Shown in pieces: positions 22,011 to 32,182 of a stretch of 64,000 nucleotides of DNA. Where the stretch lies: NCBI GenBank assembly GCA_039583875.1, contig CM077158.1, positions 239,491,447-239,555,446 of the forward strand, in the 5' to 3' direction. This DNA is from Platanthera guangdongensis. Lineage: Eukaryota > Streptophyta > Magnoliopsida > Asparagales > Orchidaceae. A model generated the notes under the pieces. That model was given only the letters and a program-made list of their open reading frames with translations. It ran no database searches and had not been told where the DNA came from. Made by a program: the position numbers and the translations under genes. Each line of letters opens with the position of its first letter. The stretch's first letter is position 1.

Positions 22011-22836
22011 TTAAGGGTAAAAACATTTCAGGTCATCACCGCTCCAGGTGAGACTTAGGGTCTCGCCCTCCACATTTCGGAGGTGATACCCTCTTGACTT
22101 CAATGCTTCTTTCACAATGTATGATCCCTCCCAGTTGGGGTTGAGCTTTCCCATAGTTGTTGATCTTCCCGCTGCATCTACCTTCTTCAAGACCAAGTCC
22201 CCCTCCGCAAATTGTTTGACTCTGACGTGCTTGCCAAAGTACTTAGCCATTCTCCTCTTCACTTCTTCCTGTCGGATGGAGGAGAGGTCATGCAGCTCCT
22301 CCACCATATCGAGGGAGAGCCGCAGTTCCTCCTCGTTCTCGGCCTATCACACTTCTCTGTCTTCCTCCACCGTGACCACCCGAGGCGTCTGAACTTCCAA
22401 TTCTATGAGGAGCATTGCCTCAAATCCGCGGGAGAGCTTGAAGGGGGTCTGCCCTGTGGCCGTGTTGGGTGTGGTCCTCAGAGCCCATAGGACTGAGGGG
22501 AGTTGTTCCTCCCAGCTCCCCTTCAAATTTTCGAATTTCTTCTTTAGGAGGTTCACTATGATCTTGTTTGCTGCCTCCACCTGCTCGTTGCTCCTGGGGT
22601 GGTGGACCGAGGTAAATATGAGGTCAATTCCGAGCTGCTCACAGAAGCTAATGAATTCTGCGCTAGGGAACTAAGGCCCATTATCCGTGACAATGGCCTG
22701 TGACAACCCATGCCGGCAGATGATCTCCCCCCAAACAAAATTCCTGATAACCTAGGAGGTCACCTTAACCAGCACCTTCACCTCCAACCACTTAAAAAAA
22801 TAATCTATCAGGGCGAGTAAGAACCTCCTCTGCCTG
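22011..22836 (-). pseudogene. Tat-type integrase, C-terminal portion
   Basis: Continues the reading of 32183-33905 after removal of the chromovirus. The minus strand shows RRFLLALIDYFFKWLE at the junction, a stop in VTS-stop-VIRNF, TDNGP (catalytic Asp region), a TAG, EFISFCEQLGID, then HHPRSNEQVEAANKI (catalytic Glu region), WALRTTPNTATGQTPFKL, two further stops near 22346, and the C-terminal module VKQFAEGDLVLKKV...GKLNPNWEGSYIVKE...LKCFYP ending at 22011. It carried out strand transfer into host DNA when active. At least four nonsense codons make it inactive. Confidence 0.85.
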
Positions 22837-25139
22837 TGTAACGCCCCGAAACTCAAAGGAGCAAAGGGGGACGTTTTGGGCCAGTTTTGGTTTCTGGCTG
22901 AAGGCACACGGCCTGGGACACGGGCGTGTCCCAGGGCGTGTCAAGCGTGTGTCGACACTTAGCCGCGAAGTCGTCGAGTTATTCTCGACGATTCGTCGAG
23001 AATGGGCACACGGCCTGCGACACGGGCGTGTCGCAGGGCGTGTCGACCCGTGTCGACACTTAGCCGTGAAATCGTCGAGTTATGCTCGACGATTCGTCGA
23101 GAATGGGTACACGGCCTGCGACACGGGCGTGTCGCAGGGCGTGTCGACCCGTGTCGACGATCGTCAAGGTGAAATCGTCGAGATTCACTCGACGATCGTC
23201 GAGTCAAGGCACACGGCCTAGGACACGGGCGTGTCCAAGGCCGTGTCATCGAGTCGTCGATCTTCCCTCGACGAAATGTCCCGTGTACACGGCCTGGGGG
23301 CCCAGGCGTGTCACTATGACACGGGCAAGGACACAGGCGTGTCCTAGAACCCGTGCAGTGCTCGGGTTGAAAGCGGGAGAAAATAATGGGGTACACGGCC
23401 GGCTACACGGCCGTGTCAGCTGGAACACGGGCGTGTCAGCTCGAACACGGGCGTGTTCGATACCCGTGTGCGGGTTCAGAAGATTCGATTTTGACGGCGA
23501 ATGCGGCACACGGCCCTGGACACGGGCGTGTGCCAGGCCGTGTTCGGTCCAGATTGGGCATTTCAGCCCCGAATCAAAGCCGCTCGTTTTCTTAGGTTGA
23601 GATCCGACGGCTGGGGTTGGTTCCTGAGAGGATATACTCGGGTTTGACTTAGAAAATCCTTCACTTTTCACCCTTTTCATCTCTCCAAACCCTTGGAGAA
23701 AGAAGAGCTAAGGCAAGAGGAAGAGGAGCTAGATCCGCCATTGGAGGAGCTTCGGAGCTCCGAATCGCAAGCCGACTCCGGATTCACGGAGGCAACGCAA
23801 GTGCGGTGATTTCTATCCGATTACTTTTCGATGGCGCCAAAGAGGAACGCAAGGGTAACGATCCTCATCTTGAGCTTGAATCGCTCCTTTTCTTAGCATA
23901 GGAAGCCCCCTCTCGCGAGTTTGCGGAGAGTTGGAGGCGTTCCTTCAGGTAGATATGTAAAGTCCCCGTTGTTTAGAGTCCGTATGAGAGAACGGACATA
24001 GGCATTTTGGTTGAAGCCTACCCGGACATGTTAGTCCGGATCGGTGATGTTGCATTGCATAAGGCCGGAGAAGACTCCGTGCTATTGGGTGTTTTCGGGT
24101 TTTCTACGCGGTAGATTGCAGCAGGGAGCCTTGGGGACTAACCCAAAGGTGCACCCGGAAAACTGGGCGGATACGAGATCTTGCCAACTTGGTGGCCTGA
24201 GAGCCAACTTGAACATAACTGGGTTATGTGATTTGTGATGGACACGGGACTCGGTGGAAGTTTGACCCGCGCATATGGCTTAAATTGTCGTTGCGACGTG
24301 AGCACGGGTTAGATGGAACCGTACCCGTTCTATGTCGTTCGGTTAAAGAGACCTAAAGGCACGTGGCACTTACCGTTGGCATAGAATAGGGTCTTCGGCG
24401 GTCGATGGCTTAAATTGACGTGACCAATGCCAGGAAGACAAATTGCTCATAGGATTAGCCGTCTGTTGGCGGTGGTGAGTCCGGAATGTTGGTGGCTTAA
24501 ATTGACGCGACATGGACCGGTTCACCGAGAATGTGCCCTGAGTGCACGGGACGTGTGGCCGTACGAGCCAACGTCTGTGATGAAATGGCTATGGTTATAT
24601 GCATTGCTCGCTTGTGCTAATGAAATGCAGGGAAGGAGCATCGCCGCCCCGAGTTGGGGGCGGGATCGTTATAATTTGGTCAACATTGCTGACCGTTGCC
24701 TTGTTTTGCCACCGTGCGGTGGTTTGTTGCTTGCAGGTGCAGCTGGACCAAGCGGTCAATAGCGGGCTAAAGCCCTTTTTGCGAAGCTGGCCCTCGAAGG
24801 CCCGAATGGAAATGTTTTCTATTTTATTCATGTATGGCCGGCCTGCGTGCCGAGGTTGGTAAATCATGTAACAGACAAGTGAAACATTTTGTAAGGCCTT
24901 AAGGCCGGTTTTGGGTATTTTGTATACATTCCTATTATCGTATTAGTGGACATTCATGCTTGTTGCTGGGTTCTTGTTTACAACTTATTTAAACTGCTTC
25001 CGCTAGAATGCTCTGTGTAGGACGTTGAGATTGGTTGGATGGTTTCCATAAGTAACCACCCGGTCTGTTTGTGGTATATGGCGTCGGGCCCTGGCCGGAC
25101 CTACTGCTATATGCTATGCGACGGATAGGGGGTGTTACA
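22837..25139 (+). repeat. 5' LTR of chromovirus (2303 bp)
   Basis: TGTAACGCC...GTGTTACA. U3 carries palindromes (22905-23560), followed by a long R-U5 containing short repeats of GTGGCTTAAATTGACG (~24290-24510). Adjacent to the primer site at 25143. Confidence 0.95.
22905..23560. repeat. GACACGGGCGTGTC palindrome array in chromovirus U3
   Basis: Repeated CACACGGCCTGnGACACGGGCGTGTC blocks, interspersed with GTGTCGACACTTAGCC and with ATTCTCGACGA-T-TCGTCGAGAAT hairpins (22981-23003, variant at 23078-23100). The 3' LTR has the same array minus ~158 bp (30100-30600). Confidence 0.9.
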
Positions 25140-25142
25140 ATT

Positions 25143-25152
25143 TGGTATCAGA
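25143..25152 (+). other. primer binding site (tRNA-Met)
   Basis: TGGTATCAGA three bases after the LTR end, the standard plant PBS. Confidence 0.9.
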
Positions 25153-25445
25153 CTACTGGTTTTGGTTGGGCTTGAATTGAATTCGTGGGCAAATTCTTTT
25201 TAAGGGGTGGTGAGCACATTGTGTGCGTCATCGTTATAACAGTAAAAAGAACCCATGCATGTCCACTTAGGAATGAAAATACTCGTGTTTGAGGAACCTG
25301 CGTGTTTCCTATAATTGCTGTTTGCAATTTATTTGGTCGCTTAACGGTGTTTTGTACCACTATAGGTGACCCGAAGTGGTGTTGGGCCGTCAGAACGCCG
25401 AGTTTCTGAGGCAAGTAGTGCACCGGAAGTTGCTCCCGCAACACC

Positions 25446-26508
25446 TTGTCGGCTGAAAATATAAGATTGGTGGCTGAAGCGGTGTTGGCCGTGATCAATG
25501 CGCAGCCTGGGAGGCAAGCGCAGCAGCCCGCTCCTGTGATGGAGCAAGTACCTCTGCAAGAGGCGGAGCCGAGGAGGGTGGAACAAGTGGTTGCGGAACC
25601 AATAGTGCCAAGGAGGGCAACTGAGAGGCAGTTGAAGCATGTAATGAGCTTTAACCCTCCGTTATTCTCGGGGTTGGGAACCCCATCTCAGGCTGAAGAC
25701 TGGCTCTCTAGGGTGAAGAGAGTCATGACAGCGACGGAGACGGAGGAGTGGCAGATGACCACCATCGCTACGTTCCTGCTGGACGGTGAAGCGAGGATGT
25801 GGTGGGAAGGTTTGGAGCTGCATCACCTGAGAGGTAGACAACTGATAGACATTCCGATGGAAGAGTTCTCGGAATTGTTCTTGGCAAGATACCTCCCTTC
25901 GACTCAGAGGATTTCAATGGAGAATGAATTCCTGAAGTTGGTGCAGGGTGAGAGAAGCGTGGATGAATATCTCCACGAGTTTACGCGGTTGAGTCATTAT
26001 GCTAGCTCCACCATCATGGATGAGGAGCGCAAGACTAATCGTTTTTATGAAGGCTTGAGGGATGAGCTGAGATTGTTACTGTCGGGGCCAATGACGCAGG
26101 GTTTCTTAACCTTGGTCAATACCGCCCGGTCCTTGGAGAAGGACATGAAGAGTGTGCAAGCGAAGAAAAGCTTGAGTGAAAAGAAATCTGAGTTCAGAGT
26201 GCCGACTGCTTCAAAGTCAGGCTATCGGAGGACTTTCAAGAAGCATAGGACTTCGGGTCCAGCTCCTTCTGGCGCTTCTGGGGCGACTACGGGTCGGACC
26301 CCGGGTGCGTGCTTTACGTGTGGAAAGACGGGGCATTTCGCCCGTGATTGTTGGAGCGGACGTCCTAAGTCCGAGAGGAGGCCAGGAGCTACTTATGAAG
26401 AGAAGGGTAAGGCGGTGGAGTCGACCGCATCCCACTATGCTCCGGCCCAACCAAGGGTCTACAATCTTGGCCAACAGGAGGCCATTAAACAAGCTGACGT
26501 GGTGACAG
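25446..26508 (+). CDS. chromovirus gag (capsid, nucleocapsid)
   Basis: Forms the virus-like particle and binds element RNA. The open frame starts after a TAG at 25416 and has no ATG until 25539 (MEQVPLQE), so the true start is uncertain: either 25539 or a mutated upstream start. Visible parts: Retrotrans_gag core (FNPPLFSGLGTPSQAEDWL, MWWEGLEL, FLARYLPSTQR, ERSVDEYLHEFTRLSHYA, RFYEGLRDELR), a basic linker, CX2CX4HX4C knuckle CFTCGKTGHFARDC (~26310-26352), and a C-terminal RVYNLGQQEAIKQADVVTG. Unspliced, the frame ends at TAA 26517-26519. Spliced, it would run into protease (see the intron at 26509-26584). Confidence 0.85.
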
Positions 26509-26584
26509 GTACGGTTTAATTTATAGCAAGTCAATTCCTTTATATGCTTGTTATGCACATGTTACCTTACCACTGCTTGTTTAG
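26509..26584 (+). other. putative 76-bp intron between gag and pol
   Basis: Donor ACAG|GTACGG and acceptor CTTGTTTAG|GATTC. Removing 76 bp converts the gag stop and frame change into a continuous [20 protein letters not shown] reading, joining gag to protease in the phase used by pol. AT-rich content and a T-rich acceptor tract fit a minimal plant intron. Alternatives are -1/+1 recoding or a simple indel. The exact phase match favours splicing, but this is inference. Confidence 0.55.
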
Positions 26585-29500
26585 GATTCGTATTGATTTG
26601 TGAAAATCCGGCACGAGCACTCTTCGATACGGGAGCTTCACACTCCTTCTTGTCCGAAGGATTTATATCACGCATTGGAGTCCCTTCTTCGATGGCGAAG
26701 GATAAGTTGGATGTGTTGTTGCCCAATGGGTGTTCGATGCGAGCGGTTAGGATCTGCGATGTTAAGATTCGTATTGGGGAGCAGGAGTTCGACCTGCGGG
26801 CATCTTTACTTCCGTTAGTGGAGTTCGACGTCATATTTGGCATGGACTGGCTCTCGGAGCAGCATGCCCATATAGATTGCGGTAGCAAGGAAGTCAAGCT
26901 GGGAGCAAGTCGTGAGACGACTTTTACGGGCTTAAAGGGGTCGAGCAAGACGTTGATGTCTGCTCTTCAGGTGGTGAAGGCGGTTCGTGCCGGAGCAGAA
27001 CTGTTCTATACACTTGTGGAGGTTGCAAAGCCGAAGCCCGCTTTGGATTGTATTTCAGTTGTATCGGAATACCCTGATGTGTTCCCCGCGGATCTTCCTG
27101 GAGCCCCGCCTCAACGGGAGATAGATTTCACGATCGAGCTAGTGCCAGGTGCAAAGCCTGTGTCACGATCTCCGTATCGGCTAGCGCCTAAGGAAATGGC
27201 GGAGCTGAAAGTTCAATTGCAAGAGTTGTTGGAGCAAGGTTATGTGCGCCCGAGTTCTTCGCCTTGGAGCGCGCCGGTCCTCTTTGTTAAGAAGAAGGAC
27301 GGAAGCTTGAGATTATGTATTGATTATCGGGAGCTAAACAAGCTGACTGAGAAGAATAAGTACCCGATCCCTAGGATTGATGATCTCTTTGATCAGTTAG
27401 TCGGATCGACGGTGTACTCGAAGTTAGATCTTAAGTCTGGGTACTATCAGCTGCGGATGAGGGAGAGTGATATCCCGAAGACAGCGTTTAGTACGAGATA
27501 CGGGCATTATGAGTTTACGGTCATGCCGTTTGGGCTGACTAATGCGCCGTCAGTATTCATGGATTTGATGAACAGGACGTTCAGGGAGTACTTGGACCAT
27601 TTCGTGATCGTCTTCATCGACGATATTTTGGTGTACTCGCAAAGTGAGAAAGATCACTTCAAGCATCTTCATTTGGTGTTGGAGACGCTAAGGAGAAACC
27701 AGTTGTATGCCAAGTTCTCGAAGTGCGAGTTTTGGCTATCCTCAGTGGCGTTCCTCGGGCATATAGTGAGTGGAGAGGGTATTGCTGTGGATCCGGCGAA
27801 GATTGTTGCGATACGGGAGTGGCCTGAGCTTGCTACGGTAGCAGAAGTCCGGAGCTTTTTGGGGCTTGCCGGCTATTATAGGCGCTTCGTAGAGAACTTC
27901 TCGCGGTTAGCGTTACCTCTCACTACTTTGACGAGGAAGGATCATAAGTTCGTTTGGACGCCGGAGTGCGCGCGAGCTTTTGAGGAACTGAAGTGTCGGT
28001 TGACCACGGCGCCTGTGCTGAGTTCGCCGGTTGGAACCGAAGGCTATGAGATATATAGCGATGCTTCGGGCAGCGGTTTGGGTTGCGTGCTATTGCAGCA
28101 CGGCAGCGTGATAGCTTATGGCTCGAGACAGCTAAAAGTGCACGAGAGGAATTATCCGGTCCACGACTTGGAGTTGGCGGCCGTGATTTTTTCCTTGAAG
28201 CTGTGGAGACACTATTTGTACGGTGTGAAGATTGATATCTACACCGATCACAAGAGCCTAAAGTACCTGATTGATCAGAAAGATCTGAATATGCGGCAGC
28301 GTAGATGGATGGAGTTCCTGGGGGACTATACATTCAAGATCCACTACGTGCCTGGCAAAGGGAATGCGGTTGCGGACGCGTTGAGTCGCCGAGCCCCAGC
28401 TCAAGCGAATTGGCTATCAGTGCATGATGAGCGGTTGGTGCTGGAGCTGGAGGCGTTGGAGATTGTTTGTGTGGATAGACAATCTAGTGCTGAAGCAGTT
28501 CTGAATTGGACTGAAGTCCAATATGACCTGGCTGATCGGATTCGGCAGGCTTTGGATATGGACGCTCATATGAAGCAGTTCATGATAGAGGCTCTGGATG
28601 GGTCAAATTCCCAATTCGTTGTGGAGGACGGATTGCTGTGGAAAGACGGTCGTCTGTGCGTCCCAAGCGTGGGCAATTTACGGGTGGAGTTGTTGTACGA
28701 AGCACACCATACCAAGTACTCGATTCACCCGGGGAGCACGAAGATGTACCGCGACGTCAAGAAACTGTTTTGGTGGCCGGGTTTGAAAAAGGATGTGGCG
28801 CTATACGTAGCGAAGTGCCAAACCTGCGCCTTGGTAAAGGCGGAGTGCCAGTGCCAAAGCCGGGAGGATTTCTTAAGTCCTTGCCTATTCCGGAATGGAA
28901 ATTCGACGACATCTCTATGGACTTTGTGCATGGTTTGCCAAGGTCGCAAAAGGGGAACGACGCCATTTGGGTGGTGGTCGATCGATTAACGAAGGTGTCG
29001 CATTTTATTCCGCATAGGAAGGACGATCCGGTGGAGAAGCTGGCAAAGCTTTATGTGGATAATATAGTACGGCTTCATGGTGTGCCCCGCAGCATCGTGA
29101 GTGACCGAGATGGGCGGTTCACGTCCAATGATTGGAGGCTGGTGCAGCAAATGTTGGGGACAAAGCTGAAGTTTAGCACAGCCTTCCATCCGCAAACGGA
29201 TGGGCAGACCGAGAGGGTCAATAGAACCATGGAAGACATGCTTCGCATGTGTGTCTTGGACTTTGGAAAGCAATGGGAAGACCACCTTTATTTGGTGGAG
29301 TTCGCATACAACAATAGCTACCAAGCAAGTATTCAGATGGCGCCCTTCGAGGCCCTATATGGTAGGAAATGTCGCACGCCGTTGTCTTGGTTAGAAACAG
29401 GCGAGTCAAAGTTATATAAGCGATCGGAAGTGGATGATGCTACTTCTTTGGTGAGAACCATTCGGGAGAGGTTGCTCATCGCTCAGGATCGGCAAGCAAA

Positions 29501-30020
29501 GTACTATAATGCCAAGCACAGGAACGTGGAGTTCGCTGTGGGTGATTATGTGTACCTAAAAATCAAGCCGTTCAAGGGTGTCTCGCGGGTGCGACGGTTG
29601 AAAAAGCTAAGCCCGAGGTACCTTGGACCGTTTGAGGTTCTGGAGCGAGTTGGAGAAGCGGCCTATAGGTTGAAGCTTTCGGTGGAGCTAAGTGGTTTAC
29701 ACGATGTGTTCCACATTTCGGTGCTTCGGAAGGCGGTGCAAGAGCCTACGCAAGTGATCGCGGTCGATCAAGTGCCGGTGGATAGTGGGCTAACGACAAA
29801 GGTCAAGCCCGTGCGGATTGAGGACTCGGAGGTCAAGCGGCTACGCAATAAAGAGATCAGAATGGTCAAAGTCCGGTGGGATAATTGCGGTCATGAGGAG
29901 CTCTCTTGGGAGCGAGAGCAGACTATGCTTGACGAGTATCCGGAGTTGTTCCGCTCAGGTACAAATGTTGGTTTTTGTATATCTTTCCTTTATGTAATTT
30001 CGTGGGCGAAATTCTTTTAA
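26585..30020 (+). pseudogene. chromovirus pol (PR-RT-RH-INT-chromodomain), one frameshift
   Basis: Protease [11 protein letters not shown] (~26620). RT from PYRLAPKEM through [29 protein letters not shown] and the catalytic FIDDILVYS (~27620). RNase H with [27 protein letters not shown] and NAVADALSR. Integrase zinc finger [10 protein letters not shown]...CQTC (~28705-28830). A single frame change lies between ~28835 and 28860, where KAECQCQS gives way to [11 protein letters not shown]. Integrase then continues: [35 protein letters not shown] (DDE core), [16 protein letters not shown] and [12 protein letters not shown] chromodomain-like tail follows ([16 protein letters not shown]...ELSWERE...YPELF). 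Stop at 30018-30020. The tail is thought to direct insertion to particular chromatin. Apart from the frameshift the polyprotein is intact, so mobility may have been recent. Confidence 0.92.
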
Positions 30021-30032
30021 GAGGGGGAGAGT
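30019..30032 (+). other. polypurine tract
   Basis: AAGAGGGGGAGAGT immediately before the 3' LTR, the plus-strand priming site. Confidence 0.85.
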
Positions 30033-32177
30033 TGTAACGCCCCGAAACTCAAAGGAGCAAAGGGGGACGTTTTGGGCCAGTTTTGGTTTCTGGCTGAAGG
30101 CACACGGCCTGGGACACGGGCGTGTCCCAGGGCGTGTCAAGCGTGTGTCGACACTTAGCCGCGAAGTCGTCGAGTTATTCTCGACGATTCGTCGAGAATG
30201 GGCACACGGCCTGCGACACGGGCATGTCGCAGGGCGTGTCGACCAAGGCACACGGCCTAGGACACGGGCGTGTCCAAGGCCGTGTCATCGAGTCGTCGAT
30301 CTTCCCTCGACGAAATGTCCCGTGTACACGGCCTGGGGGCCCAGGCGTGTCACTATGACACGGGCAAGGACACGGGCGTGTCCTAGAACCCGTGCAGTGC
30401 TCGGGTTGAAAGCGGGAGAAAATAATGGGGTACACGGCCGGCTACACGGCCGTGTCAGCTGGAACACGGGCGTGTCAGCTCGAACACGGGCGTGTTCGAT
30501 ACCCGTGTGCGGGTTCAGAAGATTCAATTTTGACGGCGAATGCGGCACACGGCCCTGGACACGGGCGTGTGCCAGGCCGTGTTCGGTCCAGATTGGGCAT
30601 TTCAGCCCCGAATCAAAGCCGCTCGTTTTCTTAGGTTGAGATCCGACGGCTGGGGTTGGTTCCTGAGAGGATATACTCGGGTTTGACTTAGAAAATCCTT
30701 CACTTTTCACCCTTTTCATCTCTCCAAACCCTTGGAGAAAGAAGAGCTAAGGCAAGAGGAAGAGGAGCTAGATCCGCCATTGGAGGAGCTTCGGAGCTCT
30801 GAATCGCAAGCCGACTCCGGATCCACGGAGGCAACGCAAGTGCGTTGATTTCTATACAATTACTTTTCGATGGCGCCAAAGAGGAACGTAAGGGTAACAA
30901 TCCTCATCTTGAGCTTGAATCGCTCCTTTTCTTAGCATAGGAAGCCCCCTCTCGCGAGTTTGCGGAGAGTTGGAGGCGTTCCTTCGGGTAGATATGTAAA
31001 GTCCCCGTTGTTTAGCGTCCGTATGCGAGAACGGACATAGGCATTTTGGTTGAAGCCTACCCGGACATGTTAGTCCGGATCGGTGATGTTGCATTGCATA
31101 AGGCCGGAGAAGACTCCGTGCTATTGGGTGTTTTCGGGTTTTCTACGCGGTAGATTGCAGCAGGGAGCCTTGGGGACTAACCCAAAGGTGCACCCGGAAA
31201 ACTGGGCGGATACGAGATCTTGCCAACTTGGTGGCCTGAGAGCCAACTTGAACATAACTGGGTTATGTGATTTGTGATGGACACGGGACTCGGTGGAAGT
31301 TTGACCCGCGCATATGGCTTAAATTGTCGTTGCGACGTGAGCACGGGTTAGATGGAACCGTACCCGTTCTATGTCGTTCGGTTAAAGAGACCTAAAGGCA
31401 CGTGGCACTTACCGTTGGCATAGAATAGGGTCTTCGGCGGTCGATGGCTTAAATTGACGTGACCAATGCCAGGAAGACAATTGCTCATAGGATTAGCCGT
31501 CTGTTGGCGGTGGTGAGTCCGGAATGTTGGTGGCTTAAATTGACGCGACATGGACCGGTTCACCGAGAATGTGCCCTGAGTGCACGTGACGTGTGGCCGT
31601 ACGAGCCAACGTCTGTGATGAAATGGCTATGGTTATATGCATTGCTCGCTTGTGCTAATGAAATGCAGGGAAGGAGCATCGCCGCCCCGAGTTGGGGGCG
31701 GGATCGTTATAATTTGGTCAGCATTGCTGACCGTTGCCTTGTTTTGCCACCGTGCGGTGGTTTGTTGCTTGCAGGTGTAGCTGGACCAAGCGGTCAATAG
31801 CGGGCTAAAGCCCTTTTTGCGAAGCTGGCCCTCGAAGGCTCGAATGGAAATGTTTTCTATTTTATTCATGTATGGCCGGCCTGCGTGCCGAGGTTGGTAA
31901 ATCATGTAACAGACAAGTGAAACATTTTGTAAGGCCTTAAGGCCGGTTTTGGGTATTTTGTATACATTCCTATTATCGTATTAGTGGACATTCATGCTTG
32001 TTGCTGGGTTCTTGTTTACAACTTATTTAAACTGCTTCCGCTAGAATGCTCTGTGTAGGACGTTGAGATTGGTTGGATGGTTTCCATAAGTAACCACCCG
32101 GTCTGTCTGTGGTATATGGCGTCGGGCCCCGGCCGGACCTACTGTTATATACTATGCGACGGATAGGGGGTGTTACA
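30033..32177 (+). repeat. 3' LTR of chromovirus (2145 bp)
   Basis: Matches the 5' LTR with scattered substitutions. It lacks the stretch corresponding to about 23047-23204 of the 5' LTR, inside the palindrome array, plus a single A near 31487. Confidence 0.95.
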
Positions 32178-32182
32178 GCCTG

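Larger units (their letters stand above)
22837..32177 (+). mobile_element. complete Ty3/gypsy chromovirus (Tekay-like), TSD GCCTG
   Basis: 9341 bp flanked by the 5-bp duplication GCCTG (22832-22836 and 32178-32182). The order is 5' LTR, tRNA-Met primer site, gag with zinc knuckle, pol (protease, RT, RNase H, integrase, chromodomain), polypurine tract and 3' LTR. LTRs begin TGTAACGCCCCG and end GGTGTTACA. They look about 99% alike by eye apart from one ~158-bp length difference, implying a recent insertion. It interrupts integrase of the Tat-type element. Confidence 0.95.

Noticed and set aside
22949..23680. ORFs of 145-172 residues in the chromovirus LTR (and copies at 30122-30719)
   Set aside because: Translate the CACACGG/GTGTC palindrome array; duplicated only because LTRs are duplicated.
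24044..24867. ORFs in the LTR R-U5 region, mirrored at 31083-31905
   Set aside because: Present identically in both LTRs, no domains, and LTR R-U5 is normally non-coding.
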